Shown here: in pieces, positions 11,011 through 21,791 of the stretch
How positions within the stretch are numbered: position 1 is the stretch's first letter
How the letters are laid out: every line of letters starts with the position of its first letter
From: Pleurodeles waltl
Lineage: Eukaryota; Chordata; Amphibia; Caudata; Salamandridae
DNA: 64,000 nt
Direction of reading: 5' to 3'
Assembly: GCF_031143425.1 (NCBI RefSeq)
Contig: NC_090439.1
Location: 640,647,465-640,711,464, forward strand
Notes under the pieces: generated by a model
Told to the model about the DNA's origin: nothing
Databases searched by the model: none
What the model saw: only the letters and a program-made list of their open reading frames with translations
Made by a program: the position numbers and the translations under genes

Positions 11011-12347
11011 TACCTAAAATTGAGGTTTAGGGTGACTTGTGTTCTGATCCCAAGGAAACCTGGTCTGGCATTTTGGTCTGGCCTGCTCTGGTTGGATTGT
11101 ATGTGATCGGTCTCTCATGATGTCAGTGACTGAAATTAATTCCAGCATTTCATCTATCACTTTGTTCTTGTTACAGTAATTGTCCTAAGTACAATGGGTA
11201 TAGCCAGACATGGATCCTGTGCTCAATGTGCCACATCACTCACGCTATACCTCAGGGACAAGACTTGAATAGGTTGAGCCCGGTCAGGGATTGCTCATGC
11301 TCCCGTCTAGAGGGGACTTGAACCAGGAGTTGAGGCTTGACTGCTCTGACTGGAGCAGGATTTAGACTGATTTGCCTATAACCAGTGTCTCATTGGAGTG
11401 ACATAGTAGGTGAAAAACATTAGACTAGAATACGGCCTGGCGACTTTCAGAAGCTGAAGTTAATTCAAACATTCCCCCCATCACTTGATCTTGTTAAAAC
11501 TTAGGTAACCCAGGGCTGTGGCTGTCACTCCAGTACTAGCCAGGCAATCGAAGAAGATGGTATGAGGTACCTCATCAAAAATCAGCAAAATCATGACTGT
11601 TTATCATCCTGGGTACGCAGCAGGCAACTCATATCATTGACTGATTAAACCAGAACAGTCATAGTACCAGAGATCAAAAGACATATTTTTGAGGGTCGGG
11701 AATACTATTAATTTCCACAAATGAGGAAAACTGTTGATTCACTATATTTTTTTAGATTTCGGTTGAAATGGTAATAATGAACTGGTCCTTTTATCCATCG
11801 TGCCTCATGTACCTGGCATTGTCTTTTTGTGTAGAGGAACTGTGAATGCCTTTTTATCGGGCATATTTCACTGATACAGAAGCAAGGGAGGAATAGCGTG
11901 AAGTGTTTACCAAAGCAAAAATGGACGAATCAAGAACTTTCACTGTCTTCACCAAACATGTATTAAGAGGAAAAACTGATGAGATTAACCTGAATTTTAA
12001 AAGAACTATAGCATAAGTGGCAAATTAAGGAGGCCTTTGCTGATGAGTCCTGTGATATAAGCAGATAGAACACTGAACATGCCTTAGAGGAGGTGAACGA
12101 AAACATTTTGAGAATATTTTCTGTAGTACAAAAAAAAACTTGCCAAGTCAGAGCAGAAGTGTAGGCACTGTATTGGGGCCCTAATTACCTGCCCCAGAGT
12201 TTTCAAAGTTGTTCAAGATGGAAAATAACTCTTAAATAGAGCTGCTGGCATACTCGATGTGTGTTAGATATTAGCTGTCACAAGCTAGTTTGAGGAGTTC
12301 CTATATTTGTGAATCTCTTCCCTAGTGATATCTATATCAAGTAGAGG
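11011..12347. other. No gene recognised
   Basis: Mixed sequence with no open frame of interest and no repeat I can classify. The tracts at 11080-11350 and 11400-11560 (GAGCAGGATTTAGACTG-type words, CTCAGGGACAAGACTTG) look like old interspersed-repeat remnants. Confidence 0.4.
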
Positions 12348-13689
12348 GTAGTTGTTAAACCTGACAGCCTTAGGGTGGTCACCCTTAACTTTTTGTCTGC
12401 CTCTCTCTTTGCTATTTGGACACTGTTTTGCTGATTTTTGGACTCTGCACACTTTACACTTTACCACTGCTACCCAGTGCTAAAGTACATATGCTCTCTC
12501 CCTTCAAACATGGTAACATTGGTTCACACCCAACTGGCTTATTTAATCTACTTATAAGTCCCCAGTAAAGTGCACTACATGTGCCAGGGGCTGTAGATTA
12601 AATGCTACTAGTGGGCCTGCAGCACAGATTGTGCCACCCACATAAGTAGCACCTTAAACATGCATCAGGCCAGGCATTGCAAGGCCTGTGTGTGCAGTTT
12701 CACTGCCACTTCAACTTGGCTTTTTAAAGTACTTGCCAAGCCTTAAACTCCGCTTTTTCTACATATAAGTCACCCCTAAGGTATGCCCTAGGTAACCCAT
12801 AAGGCAGGGTGCTGTGTAGACAAAAGGCAGGACCTGTACTGGTGTAGTATACCTGTCCTAATAGTATAGAACTCCTATATTCATTTTTACACTGCTGTGA
12901 GGCCTGATCCCTTCATAGGCTAACATTGGGGCTGCCCTCATACATTGAGTGGTAGCTGCTGATCTGAAAGGAGTAGGAAGGTCATATTTAGTATGGCCAG
13001 AATGGTGATACAAAATCCTGCTGGCTGGTGACGTTGGATTTAATATTACTATTTTAGAAATGCCACTTTTAAAAAGTGAGCATTTCTCTACACTTAAATC
13101 CTTAATTGCCTTACAATCCATGTCTGGCTGGGTTTAGTTGACAGCTCCAGTTGTCCATTCCCTCAGACAACCCCCAAACACAGGATACTCAGCCTCACTT
13201 GCATACATCCGCATTTTGAATGGGTCTTCCTGGGCTGGGAGGGTGGAGGGCCTGACACATGCATGTCAAAGGACAGTAGCCTGCCCTCACACAAAGGACT
13301 GCCACACCTCCTACTGGGACCCAGGCAGACAGGGTTGAACTGAAAGGGGACCTTGTGCACTTCTAAGCCACTCTTTGAAGTCTCCCCCTCTTCAAAGGCA
13401 CATTTGGGTATTTAAACAGGGACTCTGCCCCTACCAACTCAGACACTTCCTGGAGAAGAGAACCTGAACCAGATCCTGCATCCTGCCAAGAAGACCTGCC
13501 TGGCTGCTCAAAGGACTCACCTGTCTGCTTTCTGCGAAGGACTGCTGCCTTGCTGTTGCCCTGCTACCTTGCTGCTCTCTGGCTGTGGTGAAAAAGTGCT
13601 CTCCAAGGGCTTGGATAGAGCTTGCATCCTGTTCCCTGAAGTCTCAGGACCAAAAAGACTTCATCTCTACAAGAAGGACTCCTTGTGCG

Positions 13690-14135
13690 GCGAAATGCGA
13701 CGCACAGCCTGCCAGAAACGACGCACTGCCTGCACCACGGTGAAAATTTCACTGCACACCAAACCGGAACAACACAGCCTGACTTCGCAACAAGAAGATC
13801 GACGCAGCGCCAGCGTAGCAACCGGAAATTCGACGCATGGCCTAACCGGATCTAAGCACAGCAGAGCCGGAACAACGCATCCCGACTTCCAGAGAGGAAT
13901 CAATGCAGCGGCTGCCGTGTGGTAGAAAATTCAATGCAACGCCCACCAGATCGATGCAGCTCCTGTGATTTCGCCGTCCCAGTGCCGGAAATCTACGCAT
14001 CCTCCCCCGGGCATCTGAAAAACACACAACCCGAAGAGGATCCACGACTTATTGCCGTAAATTGATGCACAGCCGTCCCCGTGTGAAAACGAAATGACGC
14101 ATCGCTGTGTGCGGCCCGAGAAATCGACGTGCACC
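13690..14135 (+). repeat. Degenerate CGACGCA motif array inside LTR A
   Basis: About a dozen near-copies of (T)CGACGCA or its CpG-to-TpG forms (TCGATGCA, TCAATGCA) recur at irregular 20-70 bp spacing, often beside CCGGAA or GCCGGAA. The array is specific to LTR A; LTR C lacks it at the equivalent place. It may be a regulatory cluster or a decayed minisatellite of the LTR. Confidence 0.5.
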
Positions 14136-14250
14136 CCTTTGTTTCCATGCATCTCCTCCTCTGCAGGTCTTTGCAGAGATTTTTCACGTGAACCAGGAAC
14201 TTTGTGCTTGAAAGAGACTTTGTTGGCTTTTAAAAGACTTAAGACACTAT

Positions 14251-14660
14251 GGCCCTCATTACAATCCTGGTGGACAGTGATAAAGCGGCGGTAATACTGC
14301 CAACAGGCCAGTGTTAAAATAAAAGGAATTATGACCACGGCGGAAACCGCTCAAACAGACAGCCACTTTAACACACCGACCGCCATGGCGGTATCAACAA
14401 GCACCACGGTGGTAACCTCCAACAGCCAGGCAGAAGACAATGTACTGCCCACTGTATTATGACAGACCTTTCCGCCACCTTTTCCGGGGCGGTACCAACG
14501 ACATCAAAAGCACGGGGGAAACAGAACACAGAAGTTAAAGGACTCACCTCTGGAGACTCAGGGAGCAACCATGACGCCATCGAGCTTGAGTTGCACATTT
14601 TTCTGATGCTCATCGACCTTTTCCTGCATTATGAGCCGCAATGCCGGGGAAGACAACCAC
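14251..14660. promoter_or_regulatory. Harbinger-1 left terminal and subterminal repeat region
   Basis: Besides the terminal repeat, this stretch holds repeated short palindromic words built from CCGCC and GGCGGT (14283, 14339, 14379, 14470 and others) and ATTATGAC. The right end (about 22130-22364) has the same words in the opposite orientation. In characterised Harbinger systems the Myb-like partner binds such subterminal motifs; that these are its sites is inference. Confidence 0.4.
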
Positions 14661-15125
14661 GGTGAGTACTGCCGCCTAGCACACAAGGGAGGGGGGAGGA
14701 AAAAGAGAGTGATACACACACGCAACACGCAACACCCCCACCCGCAACACCATACTCACAGCCAGATGCAGTAACATTACATATACATCCAGAACCCCTC
14801 AGGAATAATGCAAGGACAAAATGATTTGAAGAAAGTGAGTGTAATACGATTAAAGAACATGAATAAGTGCATCAAAATACAAACGTATATACATATTTAC
14901 AAATGGAGAGACACTGCCCAGTCCTCTATGTCCATGCGCCACAGGGCCACAACACATACGCCAAGGCCCCACTTCACTCCTGCAACAACACAGAGAAAAC
15001 ACTGCAAGGGCATCAGGTCGAAAATACACAGGCACCTCAGGGGGACGGGGAATGGGGGGGCACCTCAGACGGAAGATGGTACAACGCCACTGGTCCTGGA
15101 GGGGGCTACATGCCTTGTGCAATGT
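14661..15125. other. Harbinger-1 left interior, no gene
   Basis: CA-rich simple sequence (14717-14760) and A-rich DNA leading into the minisatellites. Harbinger-2 has the matching sequence at 46785-47264 (GTGAGTACTGC, GGGAGGGGGGAGG, a CA-rich run, then CATCAGG...AGGCACCTCAGGGGGA), so it is part of the element and not a later insertion. No coding potential was seen. Confidence 0.55.
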
Positions 15126-15360
15126 CCTGCGGAGTGCAAGGCCACAGTCTCTCAAGTCAGTGGTTTGCCCTCTGCTTGGTCCTGGGGAGTGCAAGGCCAC
15201 AGTCTTTCAAGTGGGTGGTTTGCCCACTGCTGGTCCTGGGGAGTGCAAGGCCACAGTCTCTCAAGTAGGTGGGCTGCCCACTGCTTGGTCCTGGGGAGTG
15301 CAAGGCCACTGTCTCTCAAGTGGGCAATTTGCCTACTGCTTGGTCCTGGGGAGTGCAAGG
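15126..15360 (+). repeat. ~55-bp minisatellite, five units (Harbinger-1)
   Basis: The unit start CTGGGGAGTGCAAGGCC recurs at 15126 (one change), 15182, 15236, 15291 and 15346, giving periods of 54-56 bp. Harbinger-2 has the same unit with an extra ~9 bases, making 64 bp. Forward open frames here (WGVQGHSLSS-type repeats) are by-products of the repeat. Confidence 0.85.
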
Positions 15361-15361
15361 C

Positions 15362-15545
15362 GGTTCTGGAGGGGGCATTGTTCCCAGTGTGCTACATCCT
15401 GGGAAGGATGGGGTGAGTGGATGGTTTCTTCCACTGGTTCTGGAGGGGGCATTGTGCCCAGTGTGCTTCATCCTGGGAAGGATGGGGTGAGTGGATGGCT
15501 TCTTCCACTGGTTCTGGAGGGGGCATTGTGCCCTGTGATGCAGAT
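15362..15545 (+). repeat. 74-bp minisatellite, 2.5 units (Harbinger-1)
   Basis: GGTTCTGGAGGGGGCATTG recurs at 15362, 15436 and 15510, exactly 74 bp apart. The same 74-bp unit is present five times in Harbinger-2 (47569-47915). The period is not a multiple of three, so the block is probably outside the coding sequence. Confidence 0.85.
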
Positions 15546-15699
15546 TTTAGGGAGTGTAAGGTCACATTCTCTCATCTTGGTGTCACACCTACAGGATTTG
15601 CAGGGTCCAGGATGCACTACAGCCCATGGAGGCAGGACTAGGCACTGCCCACCGGTGGTGATGGCTGCTCAGTGGTGGGGCTGGTGTTGGGGCTGGCAG

Positions 15700-16080
15700 T
15701 GGTGGGGATAGGCTCCAGCCCTTCCCCTGCAGCCTCGGACGGCTGCCCACTAGGGCTGCTGCTGCTGGCAGTGGTGTAGGTGGTGGTGCTGGCAGTGGTG
15801 GGGGGAGGCTCCAGCCCTTCCCCTGCAGCCTCGGATGGCTGCCCACTGGAGCTGCTGGCAGTGGTGCTGGTGGCGGTGCTGGCAGTGGTGCTGGTGGCGG
15901 TGCTGGCAGTGGTGGGGGGAGGCTCCAACCCTTCCCCTGCAGCCTCAGACGGCTGCCCACTGGGGCTGCTGCTGCTGGCAGTGGTGCTGGTGGCAGTGCT
16001 GGTGGCGATGCTGGTGGCGATGCTGGCAGTGGTGGGTGGAGGCTCCAGCCCTTCCCCTGCAGCCTCGGACGAGGAAACGC
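15700..16080 (-). repeat. Coding-compatible compound repeat (Harbinger-1)
   Basis: CCCTGCAGCCTCGGACGGCT-type blocks recur about every 95-115 bp, separated by runs of GCTGGTGGCGGTGCTGGCAGTGG built from 3-bp and 6-bp steps. On the minus strand this reads as Ala/Thr/Ser-rich repeats (SEAAGEGLEPPPTTAS followed by TST/TAS). All indels are multiples of three, which suggests it was selected as, or at least tolerated within, protein-coding sequence. Confidence 0.6.
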
Positions 16081-18191
16081 TTTGTAGGGACATTGGGGCA
16101 GGAATAGAGTAAAGTTTTGGGAGTGGAGGAAGAGGAAGTGGTTGTAGGAGGTGCCTGTCTGCTGTGTTTGGGTGCAGGTGCATGGGCTGGATGCTGTTGC
16201 GAGGTGGATGGCTGTTGGGTGTCTGAGTGCTTGCGTTTGTGTACTTTGGGAGGAGGGGGCACAGACACAGTGGGAGAGGACACAGGGGACGTGTGCATGG
16301 ATGTGAGGATGGTGACTGCTAGTGAGGGGAGTGTGGTGATAGGCATGCTGGTGATGGAGGTAGTGGATGAGGATGTAGTGCATGCAGGTGTGAGTGGAGA
16401 CGCTACTGGGAGGAAGGTGGACAAGGAGGAGGAGGGGGACACAGTGGAGGCAGTGGATGTTGGTATGTCTGCATCTGGATGGTGTTTGTGTGAGTGCCTG
16501 TGGGATGATGTGTGGTGCTTGTGTTTGCCTGAACCACTCCTGTGTGTTGTCCTGTGTGCATGCTGGCCTGCCTGTGTGCTTGGGATAGGTTGGGGTTGAG
16601 GGGAATGGGAATGGGTAGAGGAAGTTGGAGAGGGGAGGCTAGAACAGGGACAATAGCTGCCATCAGAGAGGAGGCCAGAGCCTGGATTGATCTCTGTTGG
16701 GCCGCTATGCCAGAGTGAATGCCCTCCAGGAATGCATTTGTTTGTTGCAAATAGCCTGCCAGCCCCTGGATGGCATTCGCAATGGTTGACTGCCCAACAG
16801 AGATAGATCTCAGGATGTCAATAGCCTCCTCACTCAGAGAAGCAGGGCTAACTGGGGCAGGGCCTGAGCTGCCTGGTGCGAAGGAGATGCCCACCCTCCT
16901 GGGAGAATGGGCACGGGAAACATGCTGAGGGGCTGCTGGGAGGGCGGTGCTGGTACGGGGGTGGTGGCTGTACCTGTAGTTGGGGTGGCCACAGAGGTGT
17001 CCGCCACCACCAGGGAGCTTCCATCGGAGGAGGTATCACTGTCCATACTGTCCCCTCCTGTCTCCGCCGTGGTGCTCCCCTCACCCTCCATCCCACTGGT
17101 GCCCTCACCGTCAGTGGTTTCGACCTTCTGGGCCATGTGGGATGCAGCTCTGTCCGTCGCCGGTGCCTCAGCTCCTCCGCCAGAGGATGCTAATGCACAG
17201 AAGGATAGGGTGACAAAACAAAAAGGGGGGGGGGACAAAGGATACACTTGGTCAATGGCTGCTCCATCTCCACCAGTGGTGAACACGACACACATACAGG
17301 GAACATCCCTACGCATTAGGCAATGAACTACCAGTCCCAATGGAAGTCACCAGGCCATGGACAGTAATACCTAACGCCTATAACAGCATACCTAAGACCC
17401 ACAGACCCCTGCCCAGTAGTGGATGCCTACTAGCTTGGTTGGAGGTGGCTCACATCATACCCTGCCCAACATGGGACCTACCCTGCAATGTCTGGCCTGG
17501 CCTAGGGGCACACCACAGGCACACATCCCCCACCCAGAGACCACGCCACCACGCACAAGTAGTATATTGGGAAACTGTACTCCCCCCTTTGTGGCTGCTG
17601 TGATGCCCTCAAGCGCCCATCCAGCTCCAGATAGGCCACTGCCAGTATGCGGGCCATTAGGGGGGTCAGGGTTCGACGGGCACCCCTTCCTCGATGGGAG
17701 GCCATCCCCAGCTGAGCCTCTGCCATCTTCCTTGCCCAGCATCTCAGGTTCTCCCACTGTTTGCGACAGTGGGTGCTCCACCTGCCATAGAACCCCAGTG
17801 TCTGCAAGTCCTTGGCGATGGCACGCCATATATTCTTTTTCTGATGGGCGCTGACCTGCAGAAATATACACATAGCAAAAGGTATCAGTCAGACCATTTG
17901 GCCTGTTACACTCATGTCCCACCATAGCCCTCCCATCCCCTTACGCAGAGCCATTGCCCACCATATATGCAGCCGGCAGCCCAGGGCCCTTCCACCAACC
18001 CCCCCCCAACATGAGGACCTCACACACAGCACTCCATGCATTCATGCCCCATGCATCGTGCGCACAGTGTGCTCACCTGTTGGTCTGAAGGGCCCATACA
18101 GCATTCGGTACTGGGGTAGGACCCCATCCACCAGTCCCTCCAACTCTGCAGCGGTGAAGGCAGGGACCCTTTCCCCAGTGACACGAGCCAT
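15945..18191 (-). pseudogene. Harbinger-1 Myb/SANT-like protein 1 (three exons), broken
   Basis: A DNA-binding partner of the transposase. Exon 1 (18191-18077) begins MARVTGERVPAFTAAELEGL. Exon 2 (17855 to about 17586) continues the Myb/SANT domain: VSAHQKKNIWRAIAKDLQTL, then WSTHCRKQWENLRCWARKM. Exon 3 starts at 17189 after ATTAG and encodes an acidic Ser/Thr stretch, then a conserved helical tail LSEEAIDILRSISVGQSTIA and YLQQTNAFLEGIHSG, then a Pro/Ser/Thr-rich C-terminus. Lesions found against Harbinger-2: one extra base near the end of exon 1, exon-2 donor GT changed to GG (about 17585), an indel at about 16930-17000, and another near 16440. The domain layout resembles vertebrate NAIF1-like Myb/SANT proteins. 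It lies divergent to the transposase across 0.45 kb. Confidence 0.75.
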
Positions 18192-18643
18192 GGTCGGTTC
18201 CAGACACAGGTCACAGCAGCACTTGCACCTCTCCTGTTGAAGGTCAGGTAGCAAGTAGGTGAACAGATAGAAAATGGCGGTCACGTCTGCAGCGGTGCGT
18301 ACCGTCACCGCCAGCGAACATCACCATTGGCTACTGTAACCCATCGGGCCCAATGGTATCCAATGAGGAGTTGCACAGCGGTTTTCGACCGCCTCCCGCA
18401 ATGGTGCACAACGTCAGCGTAATTACCTCATTTCCACATGTCCCTGCATACAGGACAGGCGGACGCCATTTCAGGCGGGGGCAGGCCATGGCACCTAACT
18501 GCATCACAGTACAGATAGGCACCATTTGGGCCTATACAACAATATTGTGTTACAGTCACAACACGCAATGCAGTGTAGTGTTTTGAAATATGGAATACTG
18601 ACCAGCTACTCACCGTTTGCCCCCTAGATTGCAACCACTGCAG
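18192..18643. promoter_or_regulatory. Divergent promoter interval, Harbinger-1
   Basis: This is the only space between the minus-strand Myb/SANT gene and the plus-strand transposase. It contains GCGGTCACGTCTGCAGCGG near 18280 and CGACCGCCTCCCGC near 18390, both conserved in Harbinger-2 (50796 and 50896), against a background that has otherwise diverged. No clear TATA box is seen. A shared bidirectional promoter is inferred from geometry and conservation. Confidence 0.4.
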
Positions 18644-19763
18644 ATGAATAGGAGATGGAGACATCCCCCTGTGTACAGGCCTCTGGTGGACTTGCCAGCA
18701 ATGGAGGACAGGCACATTATCCTCACCTATAGACTGGACAGGGCCAAAATCACAGAGCTTTGTGCCCAATTGGAACCTGACCTGATATCTGCTATTCGTC
18801 AGCCCACCGGGATTCCCCCCTCTTGTGCAAGTCCTGTCTGTGCTCCATTTACTGGCAAGTGGCTCCTTCCAAGTGACAGTGGGCTTGGCAGCAGGAATGT
18901 CCCAGTCAATGTTTTCAATAGTGCTGACCAGAGTATTGTCTGCCCTGTTTAAACACATGTGCAGCTACATCGTTTTCCCCCGGTGGAGGATTTGGCCACA
19001 GTGAAAGCTAATTTCTATGCTATGGGACATATCCCCAACATTATTGGGCCGATTGATGGTACACATATTGCATTTGTCCCTCCCCCCCCCCAGAGAAATG
19101 AACAGGTATTCAGAAATCGAAAGAGCTTTCACTCCATGAATGTGCAGAAAGTGTGCCTGGCGGACCAGTACATCTCCCATGTCAATGCAAAGTATCCTGG
19201 GTCTGTGCATGTTGCCTTTATCCTGAGAAATAGCAGCATCCCATATGTGATGGCTCAACTCCAGAGGCACTGGGTGTGGCTAATAGGTGAGCCCTGGTTC
19301 CCACCCAGGGTTTGTTGGTGTATGGGTATGGTGTGGGCCCTAAGGGTTAGTGTGTGTGTCTAACAGTTGTCCCTCGATATTTGCAGGTGACTTTGGTTAC
19401 CCCAACCTCTCATGGTTACTGACCCCTGTGAGGAATCCCAGGACAAGGTCAGAGGAATGTTACAATGAGGCACATGGGCAAACAAGAAGAATAATAGAAA
19501 GGACATTCGGCCTCCTGAAGGCCAGATTTCGGTGCCTCCATCTAACAGGTGGATCCCTGTACTACTCACCCAAGAAGGTGTGCCTGAGCATTGTGTCATG
19601 CTGTATGTTGCACAACCTTGCCTTACATTGCCAGGTGCCTTTTCTGCAGGAGGATGAGGCTGAAGATGGGCGTGAGGCAGCAGTGGAACCTGTGGACAGT
19701 GAAGATGAGGAGGCAGAGGATGAGGACAACAGAAGTGCTATCATAAGACAATACTTGCAATGA
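18644..19763 (+). pseudogene. Harbinger-1 DDE transposase, catalytic Asp lost
   Basis: The HARBI1-like transposase would cut and paste the element at TWA sites. Exon 1 runs from about 18644 to 19286 and exon 2 from 19387 to 19763, joined across a 100-bp GT-AG intron (19287-19386) in phase with GDFGYPNLSW. The first Asp lies in GPIDGTHIAF; the Glu box is YNEAHGQTRRIIERTFGLLK; KARFRCL and an acidic C-terminus follow. The second Asp is missing: the box reads YPGSVHVAFILRNS where Harbinger-2 has VHDAYILRNS (GTT for GAT at about 19209). One extra base near 18818 and one missing base near 18978 shift the frame. It cannot encode an active enzyme. Confidence 0.85.
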
Positions 19764-20243
19764 CACACAGATAAGACACTGTAATTACACTTTACATTGA
19801 CAGTTTTGTATTTGACATTGTCACTGGCAGGCTGATTTTCCATCTTCTATGGCCACTTACTGTACCCTTTGGCACCTCTATTTTCAGATATTTGTGTCCC
19901 ACTAGCGCTCCTGGTGTGTTGACTGCAGCCAACTACAGGTCAATCCTATATATACAATACTGTACAGTTATATTGCAGTGTTTAAAGCTTGTTAAACAAA
20001 TAGATGGTTAAATGATTTGGCAGACTCCATACTTGTATTTATTCAAATGGTGTTTATTTAAGTGCTAATGATTAGAGGGGGATGTGCAATGGGCTGGGGT
20101 GATGATGGAGGAAAGTCCAGGATAGAGTCCAGTCTATTTGTATCACAGGTGCATTGTCCAAGGGGGCATAGGAAGGGGAGCAATGGCAGTTCAAGGTGGA
20201 CAGGGTGACAGAGTGGAACACAAGGGTGACATTCAGGAGAGTC
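19764..20243. other. Convergent 3' interval of the Harbinger-1 genes
   Basis: Sequence between the transposase stop and the end of the second Myb-like gene. It is AT-rich and has polyadenylation-like AATAAA-type words only in degenerate form. No additional gene was seen. The counterpart in Harbinger-2 is 52326-52767. Confidence 0.5.
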
Positions 20244-21791
20244 TTATTTCTTGGCAGGGATCTTGGCAATGTTCTCTGGCTTTTGCCTGGATCGCAGTTA
20301 CCGTTTGTGGGGTGGTTCTCCTTCTGCAGGGGATGGGGTGCTGGTGGCCTATTGGTCCTGTGGCAGGGCCTCCTGTCCACTAGCGGCAGCAGAGGTGGAA
20401 GGCTGTTCATCGGTTTGGCTAGTGTCAGGGGCCCCGTGGTGTGCCACTGCCTCCCTCATGGTGATGACTATGTCTGCCAGCACCCCTGCAATGGTGACCA
20501 GGGTGGTGTTAATGTTCTTCAAGTCCTCCCTGATTCCCAGGTACTGTACCTCCTGCAGCCGCTGGGTCTCCTGCAACTTGTCCAGTATCTGGCCCATCGT
20601 CTCCTAGAAATGGTGGTATGCTCCCAGGATGTTGGTGAGTGCCTCCTGGAGAGTTGGTTCCCTGGGCCTGTCCTTCCCGTGTTGCAAGGCAGTCCTCCCA
20701 GCTTCCCTGTTGTCCTGTGCCTCTGTCCCCTGAACCGTGTGCCCACTGCCACTGACCCCAGGTCCCTGATCATCCTGTGTTTGTGTGGTGGCCTGGGGTC
20801 CCTGTAGTGGTGGACACAGTGCTGATTGACGTGTCCCGGCTACAGAGGTATGGGCCCGCTGGGCGGGTACTGTGGTGGTGTTTCCTCAGGGAGGAGTCTC
20901 TGTGGTGGTATGGGACTGTGACTGGGTTACCGACTGTCCGGAGATCCCTGATGGTCCAGGTTGGTCATCCAGATCCAGGCGTCCAGAGCTGCTGTCATCA
21001 CTGTGTGCCTCTTCTGGGGGTGGACTGGAAGTTGCTGGCACCTCCTCTCTGGTAACATTGGGTGGGGGACCTGTGGGGATGTAAATGCAATGTTATTGTT
21101 TCTGTGTGTGTCATCTTGTGCATGAGTGTGTTGCCCTGTATGGTTGTTACTGCCCTGCCAGCTTTGCCTTGTGTGAGTAATGATTTTGTGGGCTGGGTGA
21201 TTCTCTCTAATGTGCATGCTTTAGTGATGGGTGTCCATGCAGGTCTGTGAGGGGTGTCCATGCATTGGTGTTGAATGCAGGGCTTGGTATTGGGATGAGT
21301 GGGTTGTGATCGTGGGGTGTGTGTGTGAGGTGGTGGAGTGATGGAAGTGAGGGTAAGGGTGGGGGTTTGTGATGGCATGCAGGTAGGGGGGTAATAGTAA
21401 TAGAGATTTGACTTATCAGAGTCCAGTCCTCCTCCTACTCCTGCCAGGCCCCCAGGATGCATGATTGCCAAGACTTGCTCCTCCCATGTTGTTAGTTGTG
21501 GGGGAGGAGGTGAGGATCCACCACCAGCCCTCTGTACAGCTATTTGGTGTCCTGCTGCTGTGGAACGTACCTTCCCCCGTAGGTCGTTCCACCTCTTCCT
21601 GAAGTCATCCCTTGTTCTGGGGTGCTGTCCCATTGACCCTGTCCACGATTCTCCGCCATAGCTCCATCTTCCTTGCAATGGATGTCTGCTGCACCTGTGA
21701 TCCGAATAGCTGTGGCTCTACCCAGATGATTTCCTCCACCATGACCCTTAGCTGCTCCTCAGAGACACCTGGGGTGTCATTGCGGTGCCAT
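20244..21791 (-). pseudogene. Harbinger-1 Myb/SANT-like protein 2 (two exons), broken
   Basis: A second, different Myb-type DNA-binding protein. Exon 1 starts at ATG 21791 and shows (from 21760 down) EEQLRVMVEEI, QLFGSQVQQTSIARKMELW, then RDDFRKRWNDLRGKVRS and LTTWEEQVLAIM, the layout of Myb_DNA-bind_5 / partner-of-profilin-like proteins. Exon 2 (21070-20244) encodes a Ser/Gln/Pro-rich acidic region and a coiled-coil segment LQETQRLQEVQYLG, ending in a basic tail. Lesions: codon 5 is TGA, a one-base insertion follows at about 21770, an indel lies at about 21640, the exon-1 donor GT is AT (about 21414), and stops occur near 20880 and 20350. It is heavily decayed. Confidence 0.7.

Noticed and set aside
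13564..14338. Minus-strand frames up to 135 codons (for example 14338-13931)
   Set aside because: They arise from the CpG-rich motif cluster inside LTR A and from the Harbinger boundary; the frame crosses two elements.
15126..15360. CRISPR-like regular repeat
   Set aside because: Units are directly abutting without distinct spacers, no cas genes are present and the context is a vertebrate-type genome.
15052..15711. 219-codon plus-strand frame with repeated WGVQGHSLSS
   Set aside because: It only follows the 55-bp and 74-bp minisatellites, which shift frame from unit to unit.
15780..16599. Plus-strand Val/Trp/Cys-rich frames
   Set aside because: Antisense shadows of the Pro/Ser/Thr-rich C-terminus of the Myb/SANT gene.
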